Assembly: GCA_947493265.1 (NCBI GenBank)
Contig: CANLQL010000004.1
Span: forward strand, 186,001-250,000
Direction of reading: 5' to 3'
DNA: 64,000 nucleotides
DNA from: an uncultured Litoreibacter sp.
Lineage (GTDB): Bacteria; Pseudomonadota; Alphaproteobacteria; Rhodobacterales; Rhodobacteraceae
Positions 52,850-63,742 of this stretch are shown piece by piece. Within the stretch, counting starts at the first letter, position 1. Every line of letters begins with the position of its first letter. The notes beneath the pieces were generated by a model. That model was not told the origin of the DNA. It worked only from the letters and a program-made list of their open reading frames with translations, and did not search any database. The position numbers and the translations under genes are program-made.

Positions 52850-55429
52850 ATGCCAGTTGTCGTCGTCGAGTCGCCTGCCAAGGCCAAGACAATCAACAAA
52901 TACCTCGGCTCTGACTACACAGTTTTAGCAAGCTACGGACATGTGCGCGACCTGCCGCCCAAAGATGGCTCGGTCGATCCAGACGCCGATTTCGACATGA
53001 AATGGGAAGTTGCGTCTGACAGCAAAAAGCATGTCAAAGCCATCGCCGACGCGCTGAAAGACGACAACAACCTGATCCTCGCAACCGACCCCGACCGCGA
53101 AGGCGAAGCGATCTCGTGGCATTTGGAAGAAGCCCTGCGCAACCGCAAGGCAATCAAGAAAGACACACCCGTCAGCCGGGTTGTGTTCAACGCGATCACC
53201 AAATCCGCAGTGACCGAAGCGATGCAAAACCCGCGTCAGGTCGATGAACCGCTGGTTCACGCCTATCTCGCCCGCCGCGCGCTGGATTATCTGGTGGGCT
53301 TCAAACTCAGCCCCGTTTTATGGCGCCGCCTGCCCGGCGCAAAGTCTGCCGGCCGCGTGCAATCGGTTTGTCTGCGCCTGATCGTCGAGCGCGAGATGGA
53401 GATCGAGAAATTCATCGCCCGCGAGTACTGGTCGGTCAAAGCCATGCTCGCCACGCCACGTGGCCAGGACTATGAAGCCCGCCTGACAGTGCTGGGCGGC
53501 AAAAAGCTCGATAAGTTCGATATTGAAAATGAAACTGCGGCGGAACTGGCAGTTCAAGCGATCAATTCGCGCGATTTGTCCATCAAATCAGTTGAAGCCA
53601 AACCCGGCACCCGCAACCCATCCGCGCCGTTCATGACCTCGACCTTGCAACAAGAAGCCAGCCGCAAATTCGGTATGGGCGCGCGTCAAACCATGTCCAA
53701 TGCGCAGCGCCTCTACGAGGCGGGTCATATCACTTATATGCGGACCGACGGTATCGATATGGCCCCCGAGGCCGTTCACGCGGCGCGTGATGCGATCAAA
53801 GCCAAATATGGGGACGAGTATGTCCCATCGTCGCCCCGTATGTACAAAAACAAGGCGAAAAACGCGCAGGAAGCCCATGAATGTATCCGGCCTACGGATA
53901 TGATGATGGACGCGGAAAGCCTAAAGATCGCTGATCCGGACCAGCGCAAGCTTTATGACTTGATCTACAAGCGCACGGTCTCCAGCCAGATGGAGGCGGC
54001 GCGTTTTGAACGGACAACTGTGATCATCGGCTCTGGCGACGATCAAGTTGAGCTGCGCGCGTCTGGTCAGGTTGTCCTCTTCGACGGCTTCCTGAAGATC
54101 TATGAAGAAGGCAAGGATGACGCGGTTGTTGATGATGACGACAAGCGCCTGCCACAAATCGCCGAAGGTGAAAGCGCAGACAAGCGCTCCGTCACACCGG
54201 AGCAGCATTTCACCCAACCGCCGCCCCGCTTCACGGAAGCCACGCTGGTCAAACGTATGGAAGAGCTGGGCATCGGCAGGCCTTCCACCTACGCCTCCAT
54301 CGTGACCACCATCCAGGACCGCGATTATGTGCGCAAAGACAAAAACCGCCTGATCCCGGAGGACAAAGGGCGGCTTGTCACAGCCTTCCTGTCAAACTTC
54401 TTCCGCAAGTACGTTGGCTACGAATTCACCGCCAATCTCGAGGAGGAACTTGATGACGTCTCCGCAGGCGAGCGGAACTACAAAAACGTGCTCGAACGGT
54501 TTTGGCGCGACTTTGCCGTGGCAATTTCCGAAGCGATGGACCTGTCGATCACCGAAGTTCTCGAAAAAATCAACGAGGTTCTGGCCCCCCATATCTTCCC
54601 GCCAATGGAAGATGGATCAGACCCTCGCCTTTGCCCCAATTGCGGCACCGGGCGCTTGTCCATGCGCACCGCGCGCTCGGGCGGGGCCTTTATTGGTTGC
54701 TCAAACTACCCCGAATGCCGCTATACGCGTGCCTTTGGCCCCCCCGGCGCTGAAGAAGACGGCGCGATCCCACCAGAAGGCAAACTGCTGGGCGAAGATG
54801 CAGGTGATAAGATCTGGATCCACAAGGGGCGCTTCGGACCCTATGTCCAGCGCGGCGAGGTCACCGACGACAACAAGAAACCACCGCGCCAATCGATCCC
54901 GAAAGAATGGCGCCCCGAAGAGCTGGAGCTGGAAACAGCCCTGAAGCTTCTATCGCTGCCGCGTGAAATTGGTCCGCATCCCGAAGATGGCATCATGGTG
55001 TGGTCAAATATCGGGCGCTACGGTCCCTACATCAAACATGCGCCAAGCACGTCTGATCGGGGCGGCACAAATGCCAATCTCGAAAGCCTGGACGAAGTCT
55101 TCACTGTCGGCATGAACCGCGCAGTGGAACTTTTGGCGCAAAAAGTCGCCTCGCGCGGGGGCCGTGGCGCGGCGGCCAAACCCATTCGCGAACTTGGTGA
55201 ACATCCCGATGAAGGCGGCCCGATCGCAATCATGGATGGAAAATACGGCGCATATGTCAAATGGGGCAAGATCAACGCCACATTGCCAAAAGACACGGAA
55301 GTCGCGGATCTGACTGTCGATCAAGCCGTGCAGCTTCTGGACGAAAAAGCAGCCAAATCCGGTAAGAAACGCAAAGCGCCTGCGAAAAAGAAACCTGCGG
55401 CCAAGAAGAAGGCGACAGCGAAGAAGTGA
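52850..55429 (+). CDS. topA: DNA topoisomerase I
   Basis: VVVESPAKAKTINKYLG, TDPDREGEAISWHL, YMRTDG; Lys/Ala-rich C-terminal tail. Confidence 0.97.
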   Translation: MPVVVVESPAKAKTINKYLGSDYTVLASYGHVRDLPPKDGSVDPDADFDMKWEVASDSKKHVKAIADALKDDNNLILATDPDREGEAISWHLEEALRNRKAIKKDTPVSRVVFNAITKSAVTEAMQNPRQVDEPLVHAYLARRALDYLVGFKLSPVLWRRLPGAKSAGRVQSVCLRLIVEREMEIEKFIAREYWSVKAMLATPRGQDYEARLTVLGGKKLDKFDIENETAAELAVQAINSRDLSIKSVEAKPGTRNPSAPFMTSTLQQEASRKFGMGARQTMSNAQRLYEAGHITYMRTDGIDMAPEAVHAARDAIKAKYGDEYVPSSPRMYKNKAKNAQEAHECIRPTDMMMDAESLKIADPDQRKLYDLIYKRTVSSQMEAARFERTTVIIGSGDDQVELRASGQVVLFDGFLKIYEEGKDDAVVDDDDKRLPQIAEGESADKRSVTPEQHFTQPPPRFTEATLVKRMEELGIGRPSTYASIVTTIQDRDYVRKDKNRLIPEDKGRLVTAFLSNFFRKYVGYEFTANLEEELDDVSAGERNYKNVLERFWRDFAVAISEAMDLSITEVLEKINEVLAPHIFPPMEDGSDPRLCPNCGTGRLSMRTARSGGAFIGCSNYPECRYTRAFGPPGAEEDGAIPPEGKLLGEDAGDKIWIHKGRFGPYVQRGEVTDDNKKPPRQSIPKEWRPEELELETALKLLSLPREIGPHPEDGIMVWSNIGRYGPYIKHAPSTSDRGGTNANLESLDEVFTVGMNRAVELLAQKVASRGGRGAAAKPIRELGEHPDEGGPIAIMDGKYGAYVKWGKINATLPKDTEVADLTVDQAVQLLDEKAAKSGKKRKAPAKKKPAAKKKATAKK

Positions 55430-55587
55430 TCAAAGGTTTGGCCTTGATCCTTTGCGTCTTGGCGCTGCTGATGGGCCTTCTGGTCTGGGCAAAATCGCAG
55501 CCTGCCCCAGGCCACGCGGGGTATCTTTTCGGACCAAATACCTCCGTCGGAGGCATTGAAATCTTTGCCGAAAGCACACGCATCTGA
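55426..55587 (+). CDS. Small membrane-anchored ORF, 53 aa, GTG start overlapping topA stop
   Basis: Own translation: (V/M)IKGLALILCVLALLMGLLVWAKSQPAPGHAGYLFGPNTSVGGIEIFAESTRI; GTGA overlap; absent from ORF track. Confidence 0.5.
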   Translation: MIKGLALILCVLALLMGLLVWAKSQPAPGHAGYLFGPNTSVGGIEIFAESTRI

Positions 55588-55649
55588 AACAGGTGCTTGA
55601 ACCTGACCACCGCAAAAGCCAAATAGGGATCAAGCAACGGGGGTCATTT

Positions 55650-56228
55650 ATGCCTGCACCAAATTCACATGCACTGGAATTTCTGCTGTCGCGACGCTCG
55701 CGCCCGCATAAAACGCTGACAACGCCTGTGCCCGATGATGCAGCGCTGACCCAAATCCTGACCGCGGCGGCCCGAACACCAGATCATGGCAAACTGGAAC
55801 CATGGCGCTTTATAATCCTGGAGCGCGCGGCGCTTCTGCGTCTGGGTGCTTTGGCCAGAAGTCGTGGGGCCGAACTCGGCAAACCCCCAGAAGATATCGA
55901 AAAAATCGGGTTCATGTTTGAAAACGCGCACCTGTCTGTGGCGGTCATCGCTTCCCCAAAACCATCCCCGAAAATCCCGGAGATAGAGCAAGTGCTGAGC
56001 GCTGGTGCCGCCTGCCTGGGGCTTTTGAACGCCGCTTTGGCTATGGGATGGGGTGCGAACTGGTTGTCAGCCTGGACCGCACATGATCCGGTTTTCCTGA
56101 GTGAGGGCCTCAACCTTGCGCCAAAAGAAATCGTTGCAGGTTTCATCCATCTGGGGTCAGAAACCTCAACACCCCCAGACAGGCCGCGCCCTGATCTGGC
56201 AGCAATTACCACGCGGATGATGTCATGA
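55650..56228 (+). CDS. Nitroreductase family protein (YdjA-like)
   Basis: LLSRRSRPHKTLTTPVPDDAALTQILTAAARTPDHGKLEPWRFIIL. Confidence 0.85.
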   Translation: MPAPNSHALEFLLSRRSRPHKTLTTPVPDDAALTQILTAAARTPDHGKLEPWRFIILERAALLRLGALARSRGAELGKPPEDIEKIGFMFENAHLSVAVIASPKPSPKIPEIEQVLSAGAACLGLLNAALAMGWGANWLSAWTAHDPVFLSEGLNLAPKEIVAGFIHLGSETSTPPDRPRPDLAAITTRMMS

Positions 56229-56914
56229 TCGTCTCAGATGCCCTGAAAGCGGTCGGACAAATCGGAGATCCGAAATTCACCCGTGTTCTGATCATGGGTG
56301 TCGGGCTGACCATCGCGCTTCTCTTTGCATTTACTGTGGCGTTTTATTGGACCATTGGCCTCGTTGTGCCCGACACGTTTACCCTCCCCTGGATCGGAGA
56401 GATCACCTGGGTCGACAATATCGCCAGCCTGGCGATCATTCCGGTGATGATGTTTGCATCGATCTTCCTGATGGTTCCGGTGGCCTCTGCCTTTACCGGG
56501 TTTTTTCTAGATGACGTCATGGACGCGGTTGAAGCACAGCACTACCCGGCCCTGCCCTTAGCCCCGCGGCTCAGTATCAGCGACGGGCTGGTGGACTCCA
56601 TTCGCTTCCTTGGCCTTTTGCTGGGTGTAAACCTTGTCGCGCTGATCTTGTACTTGCTGTTTGCCCCCTTCGCGCCACTGATTTTCTGGGGCGTCAACGG
56701 GTTGCTTCTGGGGCGGGAATACATCCAGCTTGTCGCCAAGCGCCGCCTTGGTGCCGCAGGTGCACGGGCGTTTCGCAGCAAACACTGGGCGCAGATTTGG
56801 GCCACAGGCACCCTGATGGCGGTTCCTTTGACAGTGCCCGTCGTGAACTTGCTGATCCCAATTCTAGGTGTCGCGACCTTCACGCATCTGTTTCATCGCC
56901 TGAACCGCACCTAA
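56225..56914 (+). CDS. EI24-domain (CysZ-like) membrane protein
   Basis: Hydrophobic helices; GREYIQLVAKRRLG motif; ATGA overlap with nitroreductase gene. Confidence 0.75.
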   Translation: MIVSDALKAVGQIGDPKFTRVLIMGVGLTIALLFAFTVAFYWTIGLVVPDTFTLPWIGEITWVDNIASLAIIPVMMFASIFLMVPVASAFTGFFLDDVMDAVEAQHYPALPLAPRLSISDGLVDSIRFLGLLLGVNLVALILYLLFAPFAPLIFWGVNGLLLGREYIQLVAKRRLGAAGARAFRSKHWAQIWATGTLMAVPLTVPVVNLLIPILGVATFTHLFHRLNRT

Positions 56915-56924
56915 GCGCTGAACG

Positions 56925-57203
56925 TCACGAACTGCCCGGCCCAATACGATCATAAAGGTTGATCGTGTCTGTGGTCAGGTAGCCATAGATGATCGCAAGG
57001 CACAGCGGCACCCAAATCACGAATGCAATCGCCGACGTAATTTTAAATTTGCGGCGCATTTGCGGGTTTGACGGTGCCGAGGCCGGGGTGCCCGGCACAA
57101 TATCACCTGCGTCGCCTTGGCTTTTCATCCGCAATGGCAGGATGCAAAACAACGTCAGAAACCAAAGGACGGCATAGACCACAAGGGCAGAGGTAATTGC
57201 CAT
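56925..57203 (-). CDS. DUF1467-family membrane protein
   Basis: VYAVLWFLTLFCILPLRMKSQGDAGDIVPGTPASAPSNPQMRRK. Confidence 0.8.
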   Translation of the reverse strand: MAITSALVVYAVLWFLTLFCILPLRMKSQGDAGDIVPGTPASAPSNPQMRRKFKITSAIAFVIWVPLCLAIIYGYLTTDTINLYDRIGPGSS

Positions 57204-57607
57204 CAGGCTTGCTCCAACTCGACCAGGGTGCCTGTGAAATCCTTTGGGTGCAGGAACAAAACTGGCTTCCCATGCGCCCCGATTTTCGGCTCACCCGACC
57301 CCAAGACCCGCGCGCCTGACGCCTGCAATTTATCGCGCGCGGCCAGAATGTCATCAACTTCATAGCAAATGTGATGAATGCCGCCGGACGGGTTCTTTTC
57401 CAAAAATCCATTGATCGGGCTGTCGTCACCCAGCGGGTGCAAAAGCTCGATCTTGGTATTCGTCAGTTCGATGAACACTACCGTCACACCATGGTCAGGC
57501 TCTGGCGTCGCTGGGCCCACAATCGCGCCCAAAGTGTCGCGGTATTGCGCGCTTGCAGCGTCCAGATCCGGCACGGCTATGGCCACGTGGTTCAGTCTTC
57601 CGATCAT
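57203..57607 (-). CDS. mce: Methylmalonyl-CoA epimerase
   Basis: IGRLNHVAIAVPDLDAA, GIHHICYEVDDI; overlaps DUF1467 start. Confidence 0.93.
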   Translation of the reverse strand: MIGRLNHVAIAVPDLDAASAQYRDTLGAIVGPATPEPDHGVTVVFIELTNTKIELLHPLGDDSPINGFLEKNPSGGIHHICYEVDDILAARDKLQASGARVLGSGEPKIGAHGKPVLFLHPKDFTGTLVELEQA

Positions 57608-57799
57608 CGCAAGGATCCCTCTTGGATTGGTAAATTCTTGGCGCTGTTATGCGCGTGTGCGGGCGGGCTCGCAAGCGACCCGGTGCCGCAGGTCCTAAGA
57701 GTTTGAAAATAACGACGCATGATTCACGAACTGTTAGGCAAGTTAAAGCCACTGTCAGGAACAGACCGACTCACTTTCGCAAGATGTGGAGCACCTGAT

Positions 57800-58522
57800 A
57801 TGCCTGACGACCTGGGATTACTGGCCTTGAATATGCGCGCAACTGCCATGCGCCCTTTGCTTGGCTTAACTGTATTGGTTGTGGAAGACAGCCGTTTCGC
57901 CTCAGAAGCCGTGAGGCTCCTGTGCATCCGGTCAGGTGCCCGGATCAGACGCGCAGACAGCCTAAGCGCGGCGCATAGGCACTTAAAAGTGTACAGGCCA
58001 GCCGTTGTCATCGTCGATATGGGCCTGCCTGACGGGTCTGGCCTGGAACTAATCACCAAGTTTTCCACCGAAGATGCGACAGCACGCCCGGTTATTCTGG
58101 CCTGCAGTGGCGCAGACGATGAAACCTTGGTGGAGCAAGCATTCGCTGCCGGCGCTGACGAGTTCTTGGTCAAGCCAATCGACTCCGTGGCATCGTTCCA
58201 GCAAGTGATCTTGAAGCATCTACCGGAAGATATGCGACCCAACGGTCCTCGCTTGCTAAGCAACGAGCCGATTGAACCTGACGAATTGGCGCTGAACGAA
58301 GATTTGTCGCATCTTGATACGTTGCTACAATCGGGTAATGACACGCTGCCTTACGTCGCCCCATTTCTGCAGGGACTGGCCCGCCTATCTGGCGATGAGA
58401 CGCTGAAAAAGGCCTCGGATGGGCTGACCAAAGCGATGGTCGCGGGAAAAGAGCGCAGCTCAGCAATCGCTCATGTCCGGGAAGTTATCACAACAAGGCT
58501 GAGTACGTCAGAACTGGTCTAG
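57800..58522 (+). CDS. Orphan response regulator with C-terminal helical extension
   Basis: VLVVEDSRFASEAVRLLC, VVIVDMGLPDGSGLEL, FLVKPID. Confidence 0.8.
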   Translation: MPDDLGLLALNMRATAMRPLLGLTVLVVEDSRFASEAVRLLCIRSGARIRRADSLSAAHRHLKVYRPAVVIVDMGLPDGSGLELITKFSTEDATARPVILACSGADDETLVEQAFAAGADEFLVKPIDSVASFQQVILKHLPEDMRPNGPRLLSNEPIEPDELALNEDLSHLDTLLQSGNDTLPYVAPFLQGLARLSGDETLKKASDGLTKAMVAGKERSSAIAHVREVITTRLSTSELV

Positions 58523-59235
58523 CGAAGCGCAGGGTCCGTCGCGACAAGTGCAGTGTTTGTGCCATCTGAAAGCGCCGACTTTTGCGATCCGTCGGGCGAG
58601 AAATTCGAAGGTGCCAGCCAGGTTTCAAAGGCGCTTTTGAGCGCGGGCCAATCTGTGTCGATCGCTGCGAACCAAGCGGTATCGCGGTTGCGACCCTTAT
58701 AGACAGTTGCGTTCCGAAACACGCCTTCAAAGCTCAACCCAAACCGTTGGGCCGCGCGTCGCGATGCTATGTTTAACGCATCACATTTCCATTCGAAACG
58801 CCGGTAGCCCGCATCAAAACCCCAATTCATCAATAGATAAATAGCTTCAGTTGCCGCAGGCGTGCGCTGCAAGGCCGGGCTGAGATTGATATGTCCGACC
58901 TCGATTGATCCACTTTCCGGTTTGACCCGCAGAAAGCTCATCACGCCTTCTGCACGGCCTGTTTTTCGGGGCAGCACGGCAAAGAAGTACGGATCGGGCG
59001 CGTTTTCTACGCTTGTGACCCACGAGGCATAGGACGGAACGTTGTCAAACGGTCCGTAGGGCAGATAGTCCCAAATCTGATCATCGGCAGAGTTTGCATG
59101 AAACAGCGCTTCTGCATGCTGGTCTGCGGACAGCTTTTCCAGCCTGACCCAATGACCATCAAGCGCTGAAATCTGCGGGGCTGGTGGCGGGGTCCAATCG
59201 CCAACAGATGCGCCGAATGTCTTGTTGGTCATCAC
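58519..59235 (-). CDS. GNAT N-acetyltransferase (RimJ-like)
   Basis: GHINLSPALQRTPAATEAIYLLMNWGFDAGYRRFEWKCDALNIASRRAAQRFG. Confidence 0.88.
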   Translation of the reverse strand: MMTNKTFGASVGDWTPPPAPQISALDGHWVRLEKLSADQHAEALFHANSADDQIWDYLPYGPFDNVPSYASWVTSVENAPDPYFFAVLPRKTGRAEGVMSFLRVKPESGSIEVGHINLSPALQRTPAATEAIYLLMNWGFDAGYRRFEWKCDALNIASRRAAQRFGLSFEGVFRNATVYKGRNRDTAWFAAIDTDWPALKSAFETWLAPSNFSPDGSQKSALSDGTNTALVATDPALR

Positions 59236-59257
59236 CGGGCCCCTTTGTCAGTCTGCG

Positions 59258-61036
59258 CTAGGTATCTTGCGGGATAACGCGCAGCCCAAGCTCCATCAAT
59301 TGATCGCTCCTCGGCTCACTTGGGGCGGCCATCATCAGATCTTCGGCGCGCTGGTTCATCGGGAACAGAATGACTTCGCGGATATTTGCCTCGTCGGCCA
59401 GCAGCATCACGATCCGGTCGATCCCAGCCGCGGATCCCCCGTGGGGCGGCGCACCATATTTGAACGCGTTGACCATACCGCCGAAGCGTTTGCGCACTTC
59501 GTCTTCGCCGTAACCTGCCAGTTCAAACGCTTTGAACATGATCTCTGGCTTATGGTTCCGGATCGCACCCGAGATTAGCTCGTAGCCGTTGCAGGCAAGG
59601 TCATATTGGTAGCCCAAGACATCCAGCGGATCGCCAGACAGCGCCTCCATTCCGCCTTGCGGCATGGAGAACGGGTTGTGCGAGAAATCGATCTTGCCGG
59701 TTTCCTCGTCTGCTTCATACATCGGGAAATCGACGATCCAAGCAAACGCGAACCGGTTCAAATCGGTCAAGCCAAGTTCGTTGCCGATCTCGACACGTGC
59801 GCGGCCTGCGACACCTTCAAATGCGGATGGCTTCCCACCAAGGAAAAACGCCGCATCGCCGACCTCTAGCCCAAGTTGCTGGCGGATAGCCTCTGTGCGC
59901 TCTGGGCCAATGTTTTTGGCCAGGGGTCCTGCCGCTTCCATACCCTCGCCCTGATCGCGCCAGAAGATGTACCCCATCCCGGGCAAACCTTCTTTTTGGG
60001 CGAAGGCGTTCATCCGGTCGCAGAATTTCCGTGACCCGCCAGCGGGCGCAGGGATGGCACGAATTTCTGTCCCTTCCTGCTCCAAAATCTTTGCGAAAAT
60101 CGCAAAGCCAGAATCGCGGAAGTGATCAGAGACCACTTGCATCTTGATCGGGTTACGCAGGTCGGGCTTATCGGTGCCGTACCATTTGGCGCTGTCCTTG
60201 TAGGAGATTTGCTCCCAGTTTGTGTCCACTGTTCGACCGCCGCCAAATTCTTCAAACACGCCTTGGATGACCGGTTGGATCGTGTCGAATACGTCCTGCT
60301 GCTCCACAAAACTCATTTCCAGATCGAGCTGGTAGAAATCCGTGGGGGAGCGGTCGGCACGCGGGTCTTCGTCGCGGAAGCAAGGCGCAATCTGGAAGTA
60401 TTTGTCAAAACCAGACACCATCAACAGCTGTTTGAATTGCTGCGGGGCTTGCGGCAGCGCGTAGAACTTGCCGGGATGCAGCCTGGACGGCACCAAAAAG
60501 TCGCGCGCGCCTTCGGGGCTGGATGCCGTGATAATCGGTGTTTGGAATTCCTTGAAATCCAGATCCCACATCCGGCGGCGCATCGACGACACCACGTCCG
60601 AACGCAAGGTCATGTTGCGCTGCAGTTTTTCGCGGCGCAGATCGAGGAAGCGATATTTCAGACGGGTTTCTTCTGGATATTCCTGATCGCCGAACACCAT
60701 CAATGGAAGCTCATCTGCTGCCCCCAAAACTTCAATATCGCGGATGAAAACTTCCACTTCCCCGGTTGGGATCTTGTCGTTCACAAGGCTTGCGTCACGG
60801 GCTTTCACCTCGCCATCAATCCGGATGCACCATTCGGAGCGCACTTTCTCAACCTCGGCAAAAACCGGGCTGTCCGGATCGGCCAGAACTTGGGTCATCC
60901 CGTAATGGTCACGCAGATCGATGAAGAGAACCCCACCGTGATCGCGCACCCGGTGGACCCATCCGGACAAGCGGACTGTGTTTCCGACATGGGAGGCGTT
61001 CAATTCAGAACAGGTATGGCTGCGGTATGCGTGCAT
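59258..61036 (-). CDS. aspS: Aspartyl-tRNA synthetase
   Basis: [48 protein letters not shown]-terminal GIDRIVMLL. Confidence 0.96.
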   Translation of the reverse strand: MHAYRSHTCSELNASHVGNTVRLSGWVHRVRDHGGVLFIDLRDHYGMTQVLADPDSPVFAEVEKVRSEWCIRIDGEVKARDASLVNDKIPTGEVEVFIRDIEVLGAADELPLMVFGDQEYPEETRLKYRFLDLRREKLQRNMTLRSDVVSSMRRRMWDLDFKEFQTPIITASSPEGARDFLVPSRLHPGKFYALPQAPQQFKQLLMVSGFDKYFQIAPCFRDEDPRADRSPTDFYQLDLEMSFVEQQDVFDTIQPVIQGVFEEFGGGRTVDTNWEQISYKDSAKWYGTDKPDLRNPIKMQVVSDHFRDSGFAIFAKILEQEGTEIRAIPAPAGGSRKFCDRMNAFAQKEGLPGMGYIFWRDQGEGMEAAGPLAKNIGPERTEAIRQQLGLEVGDAAFFLGGKPSAFEGVAGRARVEIGNELGLTDLNRFAFAWIVDFPMYEADEETGKIDFSHNPFSMPQGGMEALSGDPLDVLGYQYDLACNGYELISGAIRNHKPEIMFKAFELAGYGEDEVRKRFGGMVNAFKYGAPPHGGSAAGIDRIVMLLADEANIREVILFPMNQRAEDLMMAAPSEPRSDQLMELGLRVIPQDT

Positions 61037-61380
61037 CGGTTTCGCCCTTAGACAATATGTGTTTCGGCCCGATACACATGCGCACAGCGCGGAAGTCAAG
61101 GGAGCGGAGCCGACCAATCTGTGCGCGCCCGGCTCCAAGTTTCAGATTTCGCCGTCAAGATTACGCAACGACAGCCAAGCAAAAGGGCCAATCCAGACGC
61201 TCAAATGGCAGGAATTTGCTCATTTTCACCAAGTTGACGCTCCCGTAACCCTGCCCATTGTTTAGAAAAAATCTGCAAAGGTAAGGTTTTTGTGCCCTTG
61301 CTCTTAGCGCCGACCACTCTAGTGTGGAAAAAGGGAACAAGCGGTGGCAAATAAGCCAGATATTTGAGGGGCAAACGGAA

Positions 61381-62619
61381 ATGTGGGGCAATCTGCTAAT
61401 AAAGATGCTCGACCGATTGGTAAAACGCGGTGCGCTGACACTGACGATGCCAAACGGCGAGGATTTTCGATTTGGGGACGGGACGTCTCCGAAAGTCGGT
61501 GTGCGGATTACAGATGTTAACCTGCCTCTGAAGCTTCTCAAGAACCCTGAACTGGCGATGGGCGAAGCGTATATGGACGGCACGCTCCTGATTGAAGGGG
61601 ATGACGTTCGGGGTTTCCTGAAGCTGGTCATTTCCAATCATGAAGACGGCAACCTGCCCGGCTGGCAGAAGCTGATGAAGTCGTTTCGGATCGCAAAGCG
61701 GGTGTGGGATCAGTGGATCCCGCAAAAGCAGGCAAAATCAAACGCCGAGCACCACTACGATATCTCGACAGAGTTTTACTACCTGTTTCTCGACGAAGAC
61801 CGTCAGTACACCTGCGCGTATTTCAAAGACCCAGACGACACATTAGAGCAGGCGCAAATCAACAAGAAACGTCATATCGGTGAGAAGCTTCTGATCGAAC
61901 CCGGTATGAAAGTGCTCGATATCGGCTCTGGCTGGGGTGGTTTGGCGATTACATTGGCAAAGGAATACGGCGCGAATGTTGTCGGCGTCACCTTGTCCGA
62001 GGAACAATTGAAAGCTGCGCGCATCCGGGCCGAAGAAGCCGGGGTCGCCGATAAGGTAGAGTTCCGCCTAACGGATTACCGCAATGTCGATGAAACCTTC
62101 GACCGGATCGTTTCTGTCGGTATGCTGGAACATGTGGGCCAGCCGCAATACGCCACGTATTTCGAAAAGATCGACCAGAACCTTGCGGATGATGGGGTTG
62201 CATTAATCCACTTCATCGGACGCACGTCACCTCCAGGCAATCTAAGCCCGTGGTTCCAGAAGTACATTTTCCCAGGCGGGTATACCCCTGCCCTTTCCGA
62301 AGTTTTGCAGCGGGTCGAAAAAACCAAACTGCAACAAGCCGATGTCGAGGTTTGGCGCACGCATTATGACCGGACGCTCAACGCGTGGTTGCAAAGGTTT
62401 GAAGCCCGCCTGCCCGAAGTTCGCGCTATGGGCTATGACGAGCGGTTTATCCGGATGTGGCGCTACTACTTGATCGCGTCCGAGCTTTCGATGTCTGACA
62501 TGCCGCATGTGCTGTTTCACCTGCAATTGGCAAAGCACCAAGACACCGTCCCCGTCACCCGGGACTATCTGTACACAGAGACACAGGAAAAAGTCGTGGA
62601 CCTTCGCGCCGCGGAATAG
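61381..62619 (+). CDS. cfa: Cyclopropane-fatty-acyl-phospholipid synthase family methyltransferase
   Basis: HHYDISTEFYYLFLDEDRQYTCAYF, VLDIGSGWGGLAITLAKEYGANVVGVTLSEEQ. Confidence 0.93.
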   Translation: MWGNLLIKMLDRLVKRGALTLTMPNGEDFRFGDGTSPKVGVRITDVNLPLKLLKNPELAMGEAYMDGTLLIEGDDVRGFLKLVISNHEDGNLPGWQKLMKSFRIAKRVWDQWIPQKQAKSNAEHHYDISTEFYYLFLDEDRQYTCAYFKDPDDTLEQAQINKKRHIGEKLLIEPGMKVLDIGSGWGGLAITLAKEYGANVVGVTLSEEQLKAARIRAEEAGVADKVEFRLTDYRNVDETFDRIVSVGMLEHVGQPQYATYFEKIDQNLADDGVALIHFIGRTSPPGNLSPWFQKYIFPGGYTPALSEVLQRVEKTKLQQADVEVWRTHYDRTLNAWLQRFEARLPEVRAMGYDERFIRMWRYYLIASELSMSDMPHVLFHLQLAKHQDTVPVTRDYLYTETQEKVVDLRAAE

Positions 62620-62629
62620 TCCTGAGCGC

Positions 62630-63742
62630 CTAGGCCTCTGACAGTTTCAACCTTACCGCAACGTGCCGCAGTGAATTGCGATAGCTCGCAAGCGGGCGTT
62701 CAAACAGCGCTGCGAAAGCAAAACAGATCGTTAGCGTCATCCCAAGCAGCACGACATCATAGCCGGGGAGCGTTTCCGGCAGAGTTGCATCAAGTAGGTG
62801 CAGCGTCGGGTAGTGCATCACATAAATGGAAAAGCTTGCCCCTGCGAACCAACGCACAAACCGCGCGATCGGTGCGGTTTCGCTCAAAGTCAGGCGCGAT
62901 GATAGATGGAAGACACCAAGAAGGTGGGCCGCCACGCAGGCCGCAGTAACCGAATTCCAAAGCACTTCATCGGAGAAAAAGAGGACCGATTTAACGTCTG
63001 CCACACCGATCACCTGCCCTGTCTGCTGCAACAGCATGTCAGGCAATCCGGCTATCCGGAACAAGATCAGACTAGCGACAGGAAGAACAGCCAACGCAGT
63101 GGCTGCCGGGATGGACATTACCGGGCTTCGCGCCTTCTGGATATGGCCCCACAGCATGGCACCCAAGGCCCACGCAGGCAGCAACAGCAAGATCGGTAGC
63201 CCCGCGATGATTGCAAAAAGCGCCAGCAGAACCCAACGCAACGCGCCCTTGATGAAGATCAAGACGGCGAACATGGCGTAATAGACAATCTCGTAGCTCA
63301 GCGACCAAATTGGCCCGTTGGTGCCAAGCCGGACCCGGTCCATCAATCCATTCCATTCGGGCGAAAGTGTCAGCCCCCTGAAAAGAAACTCCCCCAATGG
63401 AAGATCTACGTAATAGGGCCAGGGGTAAGCAGACATGTTGATCCGCGTTCCGATCCCGTCAAACAGAAGCGTTAAGAAAAGCGCGGGGACAATGACAGTC
63501 AGCAAACGCGTGGCGCGATTGAAGGCAAATTTGCCCAAGGAACCATCCCGCCCCGCGGCATAAGCAATCACAACCCCAGACAGAACGAAAAATACGGCAA
63601 CCGCGTCACTGGCGATGTTGATTTCGCGCAGGACGTAGTAGTCGCCGCGGGTGAACCGGATATGCGCCATATGGCCAAACAAAACGGCCAGGGCCGCCAG
63701 GCTGCGCAGAACATCCAGCCACAATGAGAACCCGCGCGTCAT
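62630..63742 (-). CDS. Acyltransferase family 3 membrane protein
   Basis: FSLWLDVLRSLAALAVLFGHMAHI; FVLSGVVIAYA; multi-TM. Confidence 0.85.
   Translation of the reverse strand: MTRGFSLWLDVLRSLAALAVLFGHMAHIRFTRGDYYVLREINIASDAVAVFFVLSGVVIAYAAGRDGSLGKFAFNRATRLLTVIVPALFLTLLFDGIGTRINMSAYPWPYYVDLPLGEFLFRGLTLSPEWNGLMDRVRLGTNGPIWSLSYEIVYYAMFAVLIFIKGALRWVLLALFAIIAGLPILLLLPAWALGAMLWGHIQKARSPVMSIPAATALAVLPVASLILFRIAGLPDMLLQQTGQVIGVADVKSVLFFSDEVLWNSVTAACVAAHLLGVFHLSSRLTLSETAPIARFVRWFAGASFSIYVMHYPTLHLLDATLPETLPGYDVVLLGMTLTICFAFAALFERPLASYRNSLRHVAVRLKLSEA

Noticed and set aside
60122-61051. 309-aa ORF on + strand
   Set aside because: Antisense shadow ORF of aspS
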